Assembly: GCA_963715635.1 (NCBI GenBank)
Contig: OY970261.1
Coordinates: 2,356,001-2,420,000, forward strand
Length of the DNA stretch: 64,000 bases
Direction of reading: 5' to 3'
DNA from: JAPKZH01 sp963715635
GTDB taxonomy: Bacteria; Acidobacteriota; Aminicenantia; Aminicenantales; UBA4085
Made by a program: the position numbers and the translations under genes
Notes under the pieces: model-generated
The model's input: the letters and a program-made list of their open reading frames with translations, nothing else
What the model was told of the DNA's origin: nothing
The model's database searches: none
Shown: positions 42,552 to 50,943 of the stretch, in pieces
How positions within the stretch are numbered: position 1 is the first letter of the stretch
Layout of the letters: every line of letters begins with the position of its first letter

Positions 42552-43349
42552 CTACATTACTGAAATGGCTGAGCTCAGAGCGTATTTGCACAAAGTATTT
42601 AGTTTACAATCTTTGCATAAGGGCCGATGCTTCTTGCACAATTGAGCGCCCTCTGATTGTCCGATCTTGACTAATAACTCGTCGATAAAGCGTGGAGGTA
42701 CCTGATTTTTTCTTGCAATATCTAAGCAAAGTTCCACAGCATCTGTGATATATTTATCTGTCTCGCCACCAATAAGACCTAATCTTGATAAGACCCGCAT
42801 AATCATAACGTCAGGCTTAACCAAAGGAAAGCCATAATCGAGAAGCAAATGTCTGCTATTACGAGGGCCTATAAATTTAAACCTTCTTTGAATATTGTTA
42901 AGAAGTCCGGACAAGCATTCCTTGCTCTCAGGAAAGTCGGTATTGAAAGATAGTACATAATCCTTAAATGAGCCGTATTCTTTATCAATTTTCAAGAATT
43001 CATTTGCATTATAGATGCAAGCCTGTATTTTTGATTTATTGCGAATCATTTTCTTGTCCGCAAGAATATAAGAAACGTTATCTTCGTTGTAAGCCGCAAC
43101 TTTATTTAGGTTACCTAAATACTTCAGAATTATTGGCAATCTAGCTGTCACTGTCATCGCTCTGAAACCTGAATAGAAAATCGTCATAACCATATCCTGA
43201 AAAAACACCTCAGAGTTTGAATTTTTAAATTTCTCGATCATTTGCCGCTGATACTGATGAGCCGCGAACTTTTTTTCTTCAAGATTCCCCTTTGGATATA
43301 CCGTTTCAAAGGCAGCCTTCATTATCGATTTAGCCAAATGAGTTTTCAT
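42552..43349 (-). CDS. HhH-GPD DNA glycosylase-like protein with Fe-S loop
   Basis: 265 aa from the ATG at 43349 (GAGGA 7 nt upstream); the frame is open further up but has no ribosome site. Middle part FKFIGPRNSRHLLLDYGFPL is a helix-hairpin-helix-like segment, and KPDVMIMRVLSRLGLIGG carries an Asp where endonuclease III and MutY have theirs. The end has C-x6-C-x2-C-x5-C, exactly the [4Fe-4S] loop of the endonuclease III group. The segment DKEYGSFKDYVLSF recalls Tag glycosylases. It should excise a modified base; the substrate is unknown. Second gene of a four-gene operon. Confidence 0.78.
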   Translation of the reverse strand: MKTHLAKSIMKAAFETVYPKGNLEEKKFAAHQYQRQMIEKFKNSNSEVFFQDMVMTIFYSGFRAMTVTARLPIILKYLGNLNKVAAYNEDNVSYILADKKMIRNKSKIQACIYNANEFLKIDKEYGSFKDYVLSFNTDFPESKECLSGLLNNIQRRFKFIGPRNSRHLLLDYGFPLVKPDVMIMRVLSRLGLIGGETDKYITDAVELCLDIARKNQVPPRFIDELLVKIGQSEGAQLCKKHRPLCKDCKLNTLCKYALSSAISVM

Positions 43350-43359
43350 CGCAGATTCC

Positions 43360-43515
43360 TCAAACTTCTGTATCGCCCGGGATTTTAAGTTCGCGTGCAA
43401 TTAATATCCATTGCTTAGGATTTTCTGGATCAATCTGATCCCTCGGCAAAAGATCAGGGTTGGAAGCGAGCAATTTTTGCAAGATATCTTCCTTATCGAA
43501 CGAAGATTCTGTCAT
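43360..43515 (-). CDS. 51-aa ORF like the N-terminus of PD-(D/E)XK family proteins
   Basis: Reads MTESSFDKEDILQKLLASNP, DLLPRDQIDPENPKQWILIA, RELKIPGDTEV. The LQKLLAxNPDLLPxxQI ... PxxWxLIARE pattern opens many larger nuclease-like proteins, which would continue for hundreds of residues. Here it ends by TGA, and the glycosylase ATG follows after 10 nt with the ribosome site at the stop. It may be a real small protein or a truncated gene. Confidence 0.5.
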   Translation of the reverse strand: MTESSFDKEDILQKLLASNPDLLPRDQIDPENPKQWILIARELKIPGDTEV

Positions 43516-43627
43516 AGAATAAGGGCGTCCCTCGTTTTATCCAACAAGAAAAATCGTGCCTCCTTTCATGTTTTCCTTCCCTATAATATCGCTCTATGGA
43601 ATTTAACCAAGTTATTGTTATGGCTTG

Positions 43628-44533
43628 CTAATCCTCATTGAAATAGTCATTATCAACTCTTTTTATCGCATAGGAGGCTACCTGAGAGACACCGACATTA
43701 TGGTCGATCATAAGCTGAGCGAGTTTCTCTCCTTCAATAAGAACAATCTTGCTTTCTATTTTTTCTGCGTATTCCTTTGCATCTCTCGTAAAAGCCGATG
43801 TCGTGATAAATATGCCTTTTTTTGCTTTCTGCCCTTGGAGAGCACCAGCAAATTTTTGAATCTCTGGACGGCTGACGGGATTCTCCCACCTTTTAGCCTG
43901 AAGATATACAATATCCAAGCCAAGTCGGTCTTCTTTTATGATGCCGTCGATGCCTTCGTCTCCAGAGCGACCGATAGCCTCTCCGGCATCCCTCCTTGTA
44001 CCTCCATAGCCCATACTTATTAATAGATCTATAACGAGTCTTTCAAAGAAAGATGGAGAACAGTTCTTAATTTGTTGAACAAGTTCGGCTGCTAGGTTTT
44101 GTCGCAATCTCTGGTACGCAGATTCGATTGACTCCTCAGGAGTTAATTTTGCCTTTTCTTCAGATTCCTCTTGCTCTTCTTCCTCTTTCTTCAAGGCTTG
44201 AAAATCGATAAATTCAGGAAATCTCTTCAAAAACCGCACATTAATTTGTTTAGGCTCTTCACCCAAGACATCTTTTCCGCGCTCGGTAATTTTAAAAAAT
44301 CCACGTTTTATATATTCTATCAGCCCCGCTTTTTTCATATAAGTTCTTGCCCAGCCAACCCGATTATCAATTATAGGCTGCCTTCCACTGGGCAAGACTT
44401 CTCTACGTTCTTCCTGCGTCAATCCGAATTGCGTTGCCATAGCATCAATCGTTTCTTGGAGTTGATGCTCTTTCCTATCTCCGAGATATTTTAATAAAGG
44501 AAGCATAATGGATTGATAATCAGGAATGGCCAT
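43628..44533 (-). CDS. mrr: Mrr-type restriction endonuclease
   Basis: 301 aa. N-terminal Mrr winged helix (PDYQSIMLPLLKYLGDRKEH, LPSGRQPIIDNRVGWARTYM), acidic linker, then the PD-(D/E)XK domain: FERLVIDLLISMGYGGTRRD, GDEGIDGIIKEDRLGLDIVY, LQAKRW. The Asp and Gln-x-Lys active site is intact. Mrr cleaves methylated foreign DNA. It lies 89 nt after hsdR. Confidence 0.94.
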   Translation of the reverse strand: MAIPDYQSIMLPLLKYLGDRKEHQLQETIDAMATQFGLTQEERREVLPSGRQPIIDNRVGWARTYMKKAGLIEYIKRGFFKITERGKDVLGEEPKQINVRFLKRFPEFIDFQALKKEEEEQEESEEKAKLTPEESIESAYQRLRQNLAAELVQQIKNCSPSFFERLVIDLLISMGYGGTRRDAGEAIGRSGDEGIDGIIKEDRLGLDIVYLQAKRWENPVSRPEIQKFAGALQGQKAKKGIFITTSAFTRDAKEYAEKIESKIVLIEGEKLAQLMIDHNVGVSQVASYAIKRVDNDYFNED

Positions 44534-44622
44534 TTTTTAACTCCTTTTTTCTATTTCCATAGAGTTCAAGCAAGGACATCGCTAAGCCCATCTTCTAACC
44601 CGGCACTTAGGTGTCTATACCT

Positions 44623-47600
44623 TCACACGGAGGCCCATGCCTCCGAGAGCACCTCCGCCTGCTCCAAAACCGTTTGAGTGGCTTTTTCTTGTTTATCAGG
44701 TGGATAGCCGTACTTCCGCAATATTCTCTTGACGATGACCCTCAGCCCAGCCCGCACGTTCTCCCTAACCATCCAATCAATCGTCACGTTCTTTCGCACC
44801 GCCGCAACTAACTCCCTCGCAATAGTCTTTAGCGTCTTATCTCCAAGCACTTTCACGGCGCTATCGTTAGTTTCAAGCGCATCGTAAAAGGCAACCTCAT
44901 CCTCCGAAAGCCCCAATCGTTCCCCCCGCCTATCAGCCTCCCTCATCTCCTTCGCAAGCTTCATCAGTTCTTCAATCACCTGCGCGGTCTCGACTCCCCG
45001 ATTCTGATATCGTCGTATTGCCTCCTCTAGCATCTCCGCAAATGATCGCGCCATTACAACATTTTTTCTGCCCCTCGCTTTAATCTCGCCCATAAGCAAC
45101 TTTCGCAGCAACTCGACGGCCAGGTTGCGTTGGGGCAAGCCCCTTACTTCCGCCAGAAACTCATCCGATAAAATAGAGATATCAGGTTTCTTCAAGCCCG
45201 CAGCCGCAAATATATCAACCACGCCTTCCGGCGCCACCGCCTTTGATACAATCTGCTGTATGGCATGATCGAGCTCTTCTTCCGGCCGTGCATCCCCCGG
45301 CGCACGCTTAGCCACCACCGACTTCACCGCTTGAAAGAATGCCACATCATCCCGAATTCTTAGCGCTTCCTCATGCGGCACCGAAAGCGCGAATGCCTGC
45401 GACAGCTCCGTCACTGCCCTCAATAGCCTTTCTTTTCCATCCTCCTGAGCGAGAATATGCTCCTGCGCCGCCGGCAAGATCGCCAAGCGCTCCTCCGGCT
45501 TCCCTTTCGTCCACCTCGACCAATCAAATCCATGAAAAAGACCGCAGCAGATTTCGTACCTCTCAAGCATGGCCGCCACAGCCTCGGCCTGGTCAATGGC
45601 CGTCTCCCCTTTCCCTCCGCTCTCGGTATATGTAGCGAGTGCTTGCCTTAGCTGATCTGCCAATCCAAGGTAATCCACAACCAGCCCTCCCGGCTTATCC
45701 CGGAAGACCCGGTTTACGCGGGCAATGGCCTGCATGAGCCCATGACCTCTCATAGGCTTATCCACATACATAGTGTGCAGGCAGGGAGCATCAAATCCTG
45801 TAAGCCACATATCCCGAACGATCACTATTTTTAGCGGATCTTGCGCATCTCTGAACCTCTTGGCAAGACCTTCCCTTCGATCCTTATTGCGGATATGCGG
45901 TTGCCATTCCAGGGGATCAGAAGCCGATCCTGTCATTACAACCTTAATTACCCCTTTGTCGTCCTCTTCTTGATCCCACTCAGGCCGCAGCCCAACAATA
46001 GCCTTATACATATCCACGCATATCCTTCGGCTCATGCATACTACAAGCGCTTTGCCGTCCATCGCCTCCAGCCGATTCTCCCAATGATTTATCAAGTCCT
46101 GGGCAATGAGCTTCAGTCGCTTCTCGCTCCCGACAATTGCCTCAAGCTGAGCCCATTTCGTCTTCAGCTTCTCTTTGCGCTCGACCTCCTCTCCTTCGGT
46201 CACTTCCTCAAATTCGGCATCTATTTTTGGGCGTTCGGCCTCATTAAGCTCGAGTTTGGCTAACCGGCTCTCGTAATAAATCGGCACTGTTGCCCCATCC
46301 CTTACCGCCTGCTGAATATCATAGATGCTAATGTAATCGCCGAACACAGCCCGGGTATTCTTGTCGGTCAGCTCGATAGGCGTCCCTGTGAAGCCGATAA
46401 AAGAGGCGTTCGGCAATGCATCGCGCATATGCCGGGCAAACCCGTCTATAAAATCGTACTGGCTCCGATGCGCCTCATCGGCTATCACCACGATATTGTG
46501 CCGCGCCGATAACGCAATCTGTTTATCGCCTTTCTCTTCAGGAAAGAACTTTTGAATTGTCGTAAAGACGACTCCTCCGGCGTCCACCCGTAGCTTCTCT
46601 TTAAGATCCGCCCTGCTTTCTGCCTGAAATGGCGGCTGCCTTAACAAATCCTGGCAACGAGCAAAGTTGCCGAAAAGCTGATCATCGAGATCGTTGCGAT
46701 CCGTAATGACGACAATTGTCGGATTATTCATCTCTGGATGGAGAATGATCCGGCCAGCATAAAAAGCCATGCTCAGGCTCTTTCCTGCTCCCTGGGTGTG
46801 CCATATGACGCCGATGCGTCTATCGCCAACCTTGGCATCTTTGGGGTTCTTAACAATCCAAGCATCTTCACCATCTTTTGTCCCATGAAATTCTTTTAAT
46901 TGACGACTTGCCCTGAGAGTCTGCTCAACAGCAAAATTTACAGCATGATATTGATGATACCCGGCCACCTTTTTCAGCAGTTTCCCTCCGCCCCAGTCCT
47001 CGAAAACGATAAAATATCTCACCAGGTCGAGGAATCGTCTCTTCTCAAAGATGCCTTGAATAAGGACCTGGAGCTGCGGCAACCGCATATCCGCCAATTC
47101 CTTTCCCTCGATCGTCCGCCAGGGAAGAAACCACTCTCGATCTGCACTTATTGTCCCAACGCGTGCATCCACACCATCCGAAATAACAATAGAGTCATTA
47201 AAAGCAAAGATCGAAGATATTTCTCTTTTATAAGTCTGAATCTGGTGAAAGGCTGTCCAAATGGTAGCCTTTTCGTCAGCCGGATTCTTTAGCTCCAGGA
47301 GAGCCAAGGGCAGCCCGTTGACGAATAGCACAACGTCCGGGCGGCGCGTCCGCTTATTTTCAGAGACCGTAAATTGGTTAACCGCAAGCCAATCGTTATT
47401 GTCTGGCTCCTCAAAATCTAGCACGCGGGCCTGAGCGCCGCTAATAGCTCCATCGTCCCGCCGATATTCGACTGGCAGCCCGTCCACGATTTGCCGATGG
47501 AAGGCGCAATTGCGCGTTTCTAAGGTCGGCCCCTCTGGACGAGTTATCTTGCGAAAGGCATCGTCAAGGGCTTCCGGCGGAAGGCTCGGATTAAGCCTGT

Positions 47601-47769
47601 CTATTGCATCGCGCAACCGCTGTCCGAGCACGACTTGGTCGTAGTCCTTGCGCTCAGCGAAAAGCTCGCCCGGCGCGATCTCGGGACCATGCTTGATAGT
47701 CCAACCCATGCTCTCTAACCAAGCAAGGGTGGCGTATTCGATAACGAATTCGGAAAAAGCTCTACTCAT
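44623..47769 (-). CDS. hsdR: Type I restriction enzyme, R subunit
   Basis: 1048 aa. N-terminal nuclease (PDVVLFVNGLPLALLELKNP gives the Asp and Glu-x-Lys), then SF2 translocase: Walker A WHTQGAGKSLSM, IADEAHRSQYD, FIGFTGTPIE, IVRDMWLTGFDAPCLHTMYV, QAIARVNRVF. The C-terminal helical region (VDWMVRENVRAGLRVIVKRI-like) binds the methylase core. The start overlaps the stop of the upstream 639-aa gene (ATGA), so the two are coupled. Confidence 0.96.
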   Translation of the reverse strand: MSRAFSEFVIEYATLAWLESMGWTIKHGPEIAPGELFAERKDYDQVVLGQRLRDAIDRLNPSLPPEALDDAFRKITRPEGPTLETRNCAFHRQIVDGLPVEYRRDDGAISGAQARVLDFEEPDNNDWLAVNQFTVSENKRTRRPDVVLFVNGLPLALLELKNPADEKATIWTAFHQIQTYKREISSIFAFNDSIVISDGVDARVGTISADREWFLPWRTIEGKELADMRLPQLQVLIQGIFEKRRFLDLVRYFIVFEDWGGGKLLKKVAGYHQYHAVNFAVEQTLRASRQLKEFHGTKDGEDAWIVKNPKDAKVGDRRIGVIWHTQGAGKSLSMAFYAGRIILHPEMNNPTIVVITDRNDLDDQLFGNFARCQDLLRQPPFQAESRADLKEKLRVDAGGVVFTTIQKFFPEEKGDKQIALSARHNIVVIADEAHRSQYDFIDGFARHMRDALPNASFIGFTGTPIELTDKNTRAVFGDYISIYDIQQAVRDGATVPIYYESRLAKLELNEAERPKIDAEFEEVTEGEEVERKEKLKTKWAQLEAIVGSEKRLKLIAQDLINHWENRLEAMDGKALVVCMSRRICVDMYKAIVGLRPEWDQEEDDKGVIKVVMTGSASDPLEWQPHIRNKDRREGLAKRFRDAQDPLKIVIVRDMWLTGFDAPCLHTMYVDKPMRGHGLMQAIARVNRVFRDKPGGLVVDYLGLADQLRQALATYTESGGKGETAIDQAEAVAAMLERYEICCGLFHGFDWSRWTKGKPEERLAILPAAQEHILAQEDGKERLLRAVTELSQAFALSVPHEEALRIRDDVAFFQAVKSVVAKRAPGDARPEEELDHAIQQIVSKAVAPEGVVDIFAAAGLKKPDISILSDEFLAEVRGLPQRNLAVELLRKLLMGEIKARGRKNVVMARSFAEMLEEAIRRYQNRGVETAQVIEELMKLAKEMREADRRGERLGLSEDEVAFYDALETNDSAVKVLGDKTLKTIARELVAAVRKNVTIDWMVRENVRAGLRVIVKRILRKYGYPPDKQEKATQTVLEQAEVLSEAWASV

Positions 47770-49685
47770 CCATTCTCCCCAAAGTCAATGCCCGTTGCTT
47801 TGGCTTCTTTTCGAAGAAAATGCGTCAAACACTTCGCTTGAATTTTTTCGTAAATCTTTCGAGCGTTCGTGCCAAGAAAATGACTCGCGAGATTAATGAT
47901 TGCTAAAACCAATGAGCCCACAAATAATAGCCACCCAACTAATGGATTCTTCAATTTCAGGTTTAGTCCTGCGATAACTCCCAAAACAAGAAAAACGCTT
48001 ACCGCGTATGATGCCGCCAATGCGCAGAGGTGCGATTTTTTCCTACATCTCCAGTAAATCCTCTTCTGAAGCGACTCACGCTCAGCCAAGGTATCGCTTA
48101 GTTGTTGTCTGGTTTTAAGGTGCGATTCTTGTTCCTTTATGATTTTCTCGCTTTCCTCCTTCTTGATTTCGGCTGTAACGCGGCGCAGGATTTCGGTAAT
48201 CGTTTTTTCCGATAGGGCGGCTTCATCGCCTAATGTGAGCCGCATCAGCTCTTCTTGTGCGATTGTGCTGCTTCGAAGCAGCTGGTGATCCCGCTCGGAG
48301 ATCGTGCCTCGCTTTTGGAGTTTTTCGATCTCGGACAAGAAATTCTCCAGAAAAACCTCTGACGGCTGCAGAGCGGCATATGAGTAGGCCAGAACTTCCG
48401 TCATAGGCACATTCGGTGCGCCCACGGGTGCCTTCAGCCAGGCCATGTTTGCTAAGCTGAAATCTGTAATTACGCTCGAAACCTCGCGGGACTCCTTATG
48501 TTGTTTTCCATACTCGTATGCGGCACACGCGAAAGCTGTGTTACTGGTAACTAATGCTGCTTTGCATCGCTCAATAGAATCGGGTGTGGTCTTAGCACGC
48601 AACACATAGATGCAGCGAACTGAGTTGATGTCATATTCCCTCGCCCGTGGATTGAAGTAGTGGACTTCATCCTCCAATATGCTTTCAAATGCCGTCTCGT
48701 CAATCTGAAATTCCCCTATGTGAGGAGGCGTTTTCTTCACTTTGATCCATGCATCCTCAAGCAGCCGATCGACTCGACCTGCTAAGAGCAGAAGATCGGA
48801 CTTCGTCGTGCCGCTCCGCCTCGCCTCCATGACGACAGCTCCCTTGCCATCTGAAGAGTTTATATGTTCAGCCGCACCTTTGATAACATGAACAAGCTCC
48901 TCGCGAGAGTGCGAGAATGCCGCTATCATCCCACCGAGTTTTCGTACCAAAGCTATAAGCTCATTTGCCGCGCGTTTCTTCGGCTCCCCTTCTAGCCCGA
49001 TCTGTTGTATCAAGAGGGGCGTATCCAGATAAAACGTCACTGTTTTGTATGATTTAGGTGCATTCTGAAGATCTGGGCATAGCAAGGCGTTCGCGAGCAT
49101 GTGCCCTTGAACCATGACTTGGAAACTCTCGAATCGCTCTGGATCATTACGTTGTAAATGTAAGGCGTAATCGCTTACCAGAACAATATCGGTATTTTTT
49201 TTACTTTCGACGGACGGAATGGTCGTGCCACGCAAGTACGCCCGCAGGCACGAGATACTGAACTCCAATAGGAAACTGATGATAGCGGAAATCGCTCCTT
49301 CCTCAGTCATCAACGGGCGACTATCGCCTTTGGCAAACTCTAATAACCCATTTATTACCGCATGGATGTGTCGCTCGGCCTCACTCGTTTTCTCCACAAT
49401 GCGAGGGTTTGGCAGGTCACCAGCGATACGATATACTCCCTCTTGACGCTTGAGAGGGTAGTTCCTAGAGAGTCGTTTTAATACGACTTGGATCGTACGC
49501 GTAGGAATATCGAGGCCAAATCGAGTATGGAGGAGATCATGGACAACCTGGTCGTTTATAGGATCGGGCTTCTTGTCAAAGAGCACTTGAAGAATGAACG
49601 GCCGTAGGTAATCAAGGTAATCTCGACCCTGATCGATGTTAACTTTCAGCATGGCTAAACTTGTCAGCGTTTCTTTAGATACCAT
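47766..49685 (-). CDS. 639-aa membrane protein with PIN-like region, embedded in the hsd operon
   Basis: Not a standard subunit. Residues about 25-120 look like a winged helix (VVHDLLHTRFGLDIPTRTIQ, VVLKRLSRNYPLKR, GVYRIAG). Residues about 215-440 contain VTFYLDTPLLIQQIG, SNTAFACAAYEYGKQ and SVITDFSLANMAWLK, in the order expected for the acidic residues of a large PIN-like nuclease. A coiled coil (EIKKEESEKIIKEQESHLKT) follows. Two transmembrane helices near 553-573 and 582-604 end the protein with a short basic cytosolic tail. It lies between hsdS and hsdR, 22 nt from the former and overlapping the latter by 4 nt. I infer an accessory abortive or effector role, unproven. Confidence 0.6.
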   Translation of the reverse strand: MVSKETLTSLAMLKVNIDQGRDYLDYLRPFILQVLFDKKPDPINDQVVHDLLHTRFGLDIPTRTIQVVLKRLSRNYPLKRQEGVYRIAGDLPNPRIVEKTSEAERHIHAVINGLLEFAKGDSRPLMTEEGAISAIISFLLEFSISCLRAYLRGTTIPSVESKKNTDIVLVSDYALHLQRNDPERFESFQVMVQGHMLANALLCPDLQNAPKSYKTVTFYLDTPLLIQQIGLEGEPKKRAANELIALVRKLGGMIAAFSHSREELVHVIKGAAEHINSSDGKGAVVMEARRSGTTKSDLLLLAGRVDRLLEDAWIKVKKTPPHIGEFQIDETAFESILEDEVHYFNPRAREYDINSVRCIYVLRAKTTPDSIERCKAALVTSNTAFACAAYEYGKQHKESREVSSVITDFSLANMAWLKAPVGAPNVPMTEVLAYSYAALQPSEVFLENFLSEIEKLQKRGTISERDHQLLRSSTIAQEELMRLTLGDEAALSEKTITEILRRVTAEIKKEESEKIIKEQESHLKTRQQLSDTLAERESLQKRIYWRCRKKSHLCALAASYAVSVFLVLGVIAGLNLKLKNPLVGWLLFVGSLVLAIINLASHFLGTNARKIYEKIQAKCLTHFLRKEAKATGIDFGENG

Positions 49686-49707
49686 TTCAGACCTCCATAT
49701 TAATCTG

Positions 49708-50943
49708 CTACGTTTCCTTCATCTTTAATTCGCCGGAGATAAGCTTGGGCAGGAGCGCATCACGCAGAGCGGCAAGCAACTCATTTTCGAAGTATCGCAT
49801 AGAAATTCGCTCTAGCATTGGACGAGCAATTCGATTAAATGCCTCCCTCACCTCCGCGGGCGGAAGAATTATCGGCATAACATCTAGCGATCCACTCCAG
49901 ATTGCGTATGGTATTGTGCTTCCCGTGGAATGCCGAGTGGCATAGTCGATTGTTTCTGAGTGGTGAAGCTGAAGCGTGGCAAATGCAAAGTCATCATTCC
50001 TTTTCGGATAGAACACAAATGCTGTCGTACGAGTCGTCCCATCGAAAGGAGCAATGCAGACTTTGTGAAAATATGGACGCATCGCCCCGAAGAGAAGATC
50101 GCCCTTATAGAACCTAGTGAGACTGCTTTGTGCTTCCACCCCTGGCTTGCATTCTGTCAGGAACAGCGACTTTGAACTAATGCAGTCGATCGGAACGTAG
50201 GGGCGTGCTGCGGTCTCAGACGAAGCAACGCAGCGCTCCACACGCTGCACTAGCAAATCGCCGAGCCGCCCCACCTCCCACCCCTCCGCGATCTCTCCCA
50301 GTTCGGAGTCCATGAAGCGGTCGGGGAAGAGGTCATAAAGGTGGACGGGGAGGCAGGGCAGGGATTCGCCCTTGCGCCAGCTACCGGCCATCTTAGCGCG
50401 GACGGGCTCAAAGTCCACGAACCAAGACTTGAAGAGCGCCCGCGCCATAGACTCTAGCGTCTCGTTCATCCGTCGATTCAGCTCAATTTTGCCGTCAAGC
50501 GTGCCGAGGATGTGGGCGATGGCGCGCTGCTCTTCGATCCGTGGCGAAGGGATGAGAATGCGGTTCATATTGCCCTGCGTAAGCTTCGGCATCGTGGAAC
50601 CCGTCAGATAACCGCTAATGTCCGCCGCTTGAAGCGCATACACGAGATAGCGCGTGTCTGCCTGTTCATTCCCCCGAACGATATGGGCGTGGTTATTGAC
50701 CCAGAACTTGCCTCGCGCAAGAAAGGCAACCGGCGTATTTCTAGTGCGAAGGTTCTCCCCGTCCTCTGCGATCAGCAGATACTCGCCGTCAAAGAGGTAA
50801 TTGTCTACGTGGTCAACAATTCCGGACGCCCCGTAATACGGGTACGGACCTCGCCGTCTGTCTGCCCGCTTTACGGGCGTACGCTGTCCGTCGAAGTTGT
50901 TTGTAAGCTCGCCTAGGGGACGGCGAGGCCATTCAATTGCCAT
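49708..50943 (-). CDS. hsdS: Type I restriction enzyme, specificity subunit
   Basis: 411 aa from the ATG at 50943, which overlaps hsdM by 11 nt; the open frame upstream lies inside hsdM and is not used. Two target-recognition domains, each ending in a conserved helix: ILIPSPRIEEQRAIAHILGT LDGKIELNRR and PIILPPAEVREAFNRIARPM. First domain starts WPRRPLGELTNNFDGQRTPV, second WEVGRLGDLLVQRVERCVAS. Bipartite recognition sequence expected, identity unknown. Confidence 0.94.
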   Translation of the reverse strand: MAIEWPRRPLGELTNNFDGQRTPVKRADRRRGPYPYYGASGIVDHVDNYLFDGEYLLIAEDGENLRTRNTPVAFLARGKFWVNNHAHIVRGNEQADTRYLVYALQAADISGYLTGSTMPKLTQGNMNRILIPSPRIEEQRAIAHILGTLDGKIELNRRMNETLESMARALFKSWFVDFEPVRAKMAGSWRKGESLPCLPVHLYDLFPDRFMDSELGEIAEGWEVGRLGDLLVQRVERCVASSETAARPYVPIDCISSKSLFLTECKPGVEAQSSLTRFYKGDLLFGAMRPYFHKVCIAPFDGTTRTTAFVFYPKRNDDFAFATLQLHHSETIDYATRHSTGSTIPYAIWSGSLDVMPIILPPAEVREAFNRIARPMLERISMRYFENELLAALRDALLPKLISGELKMKET

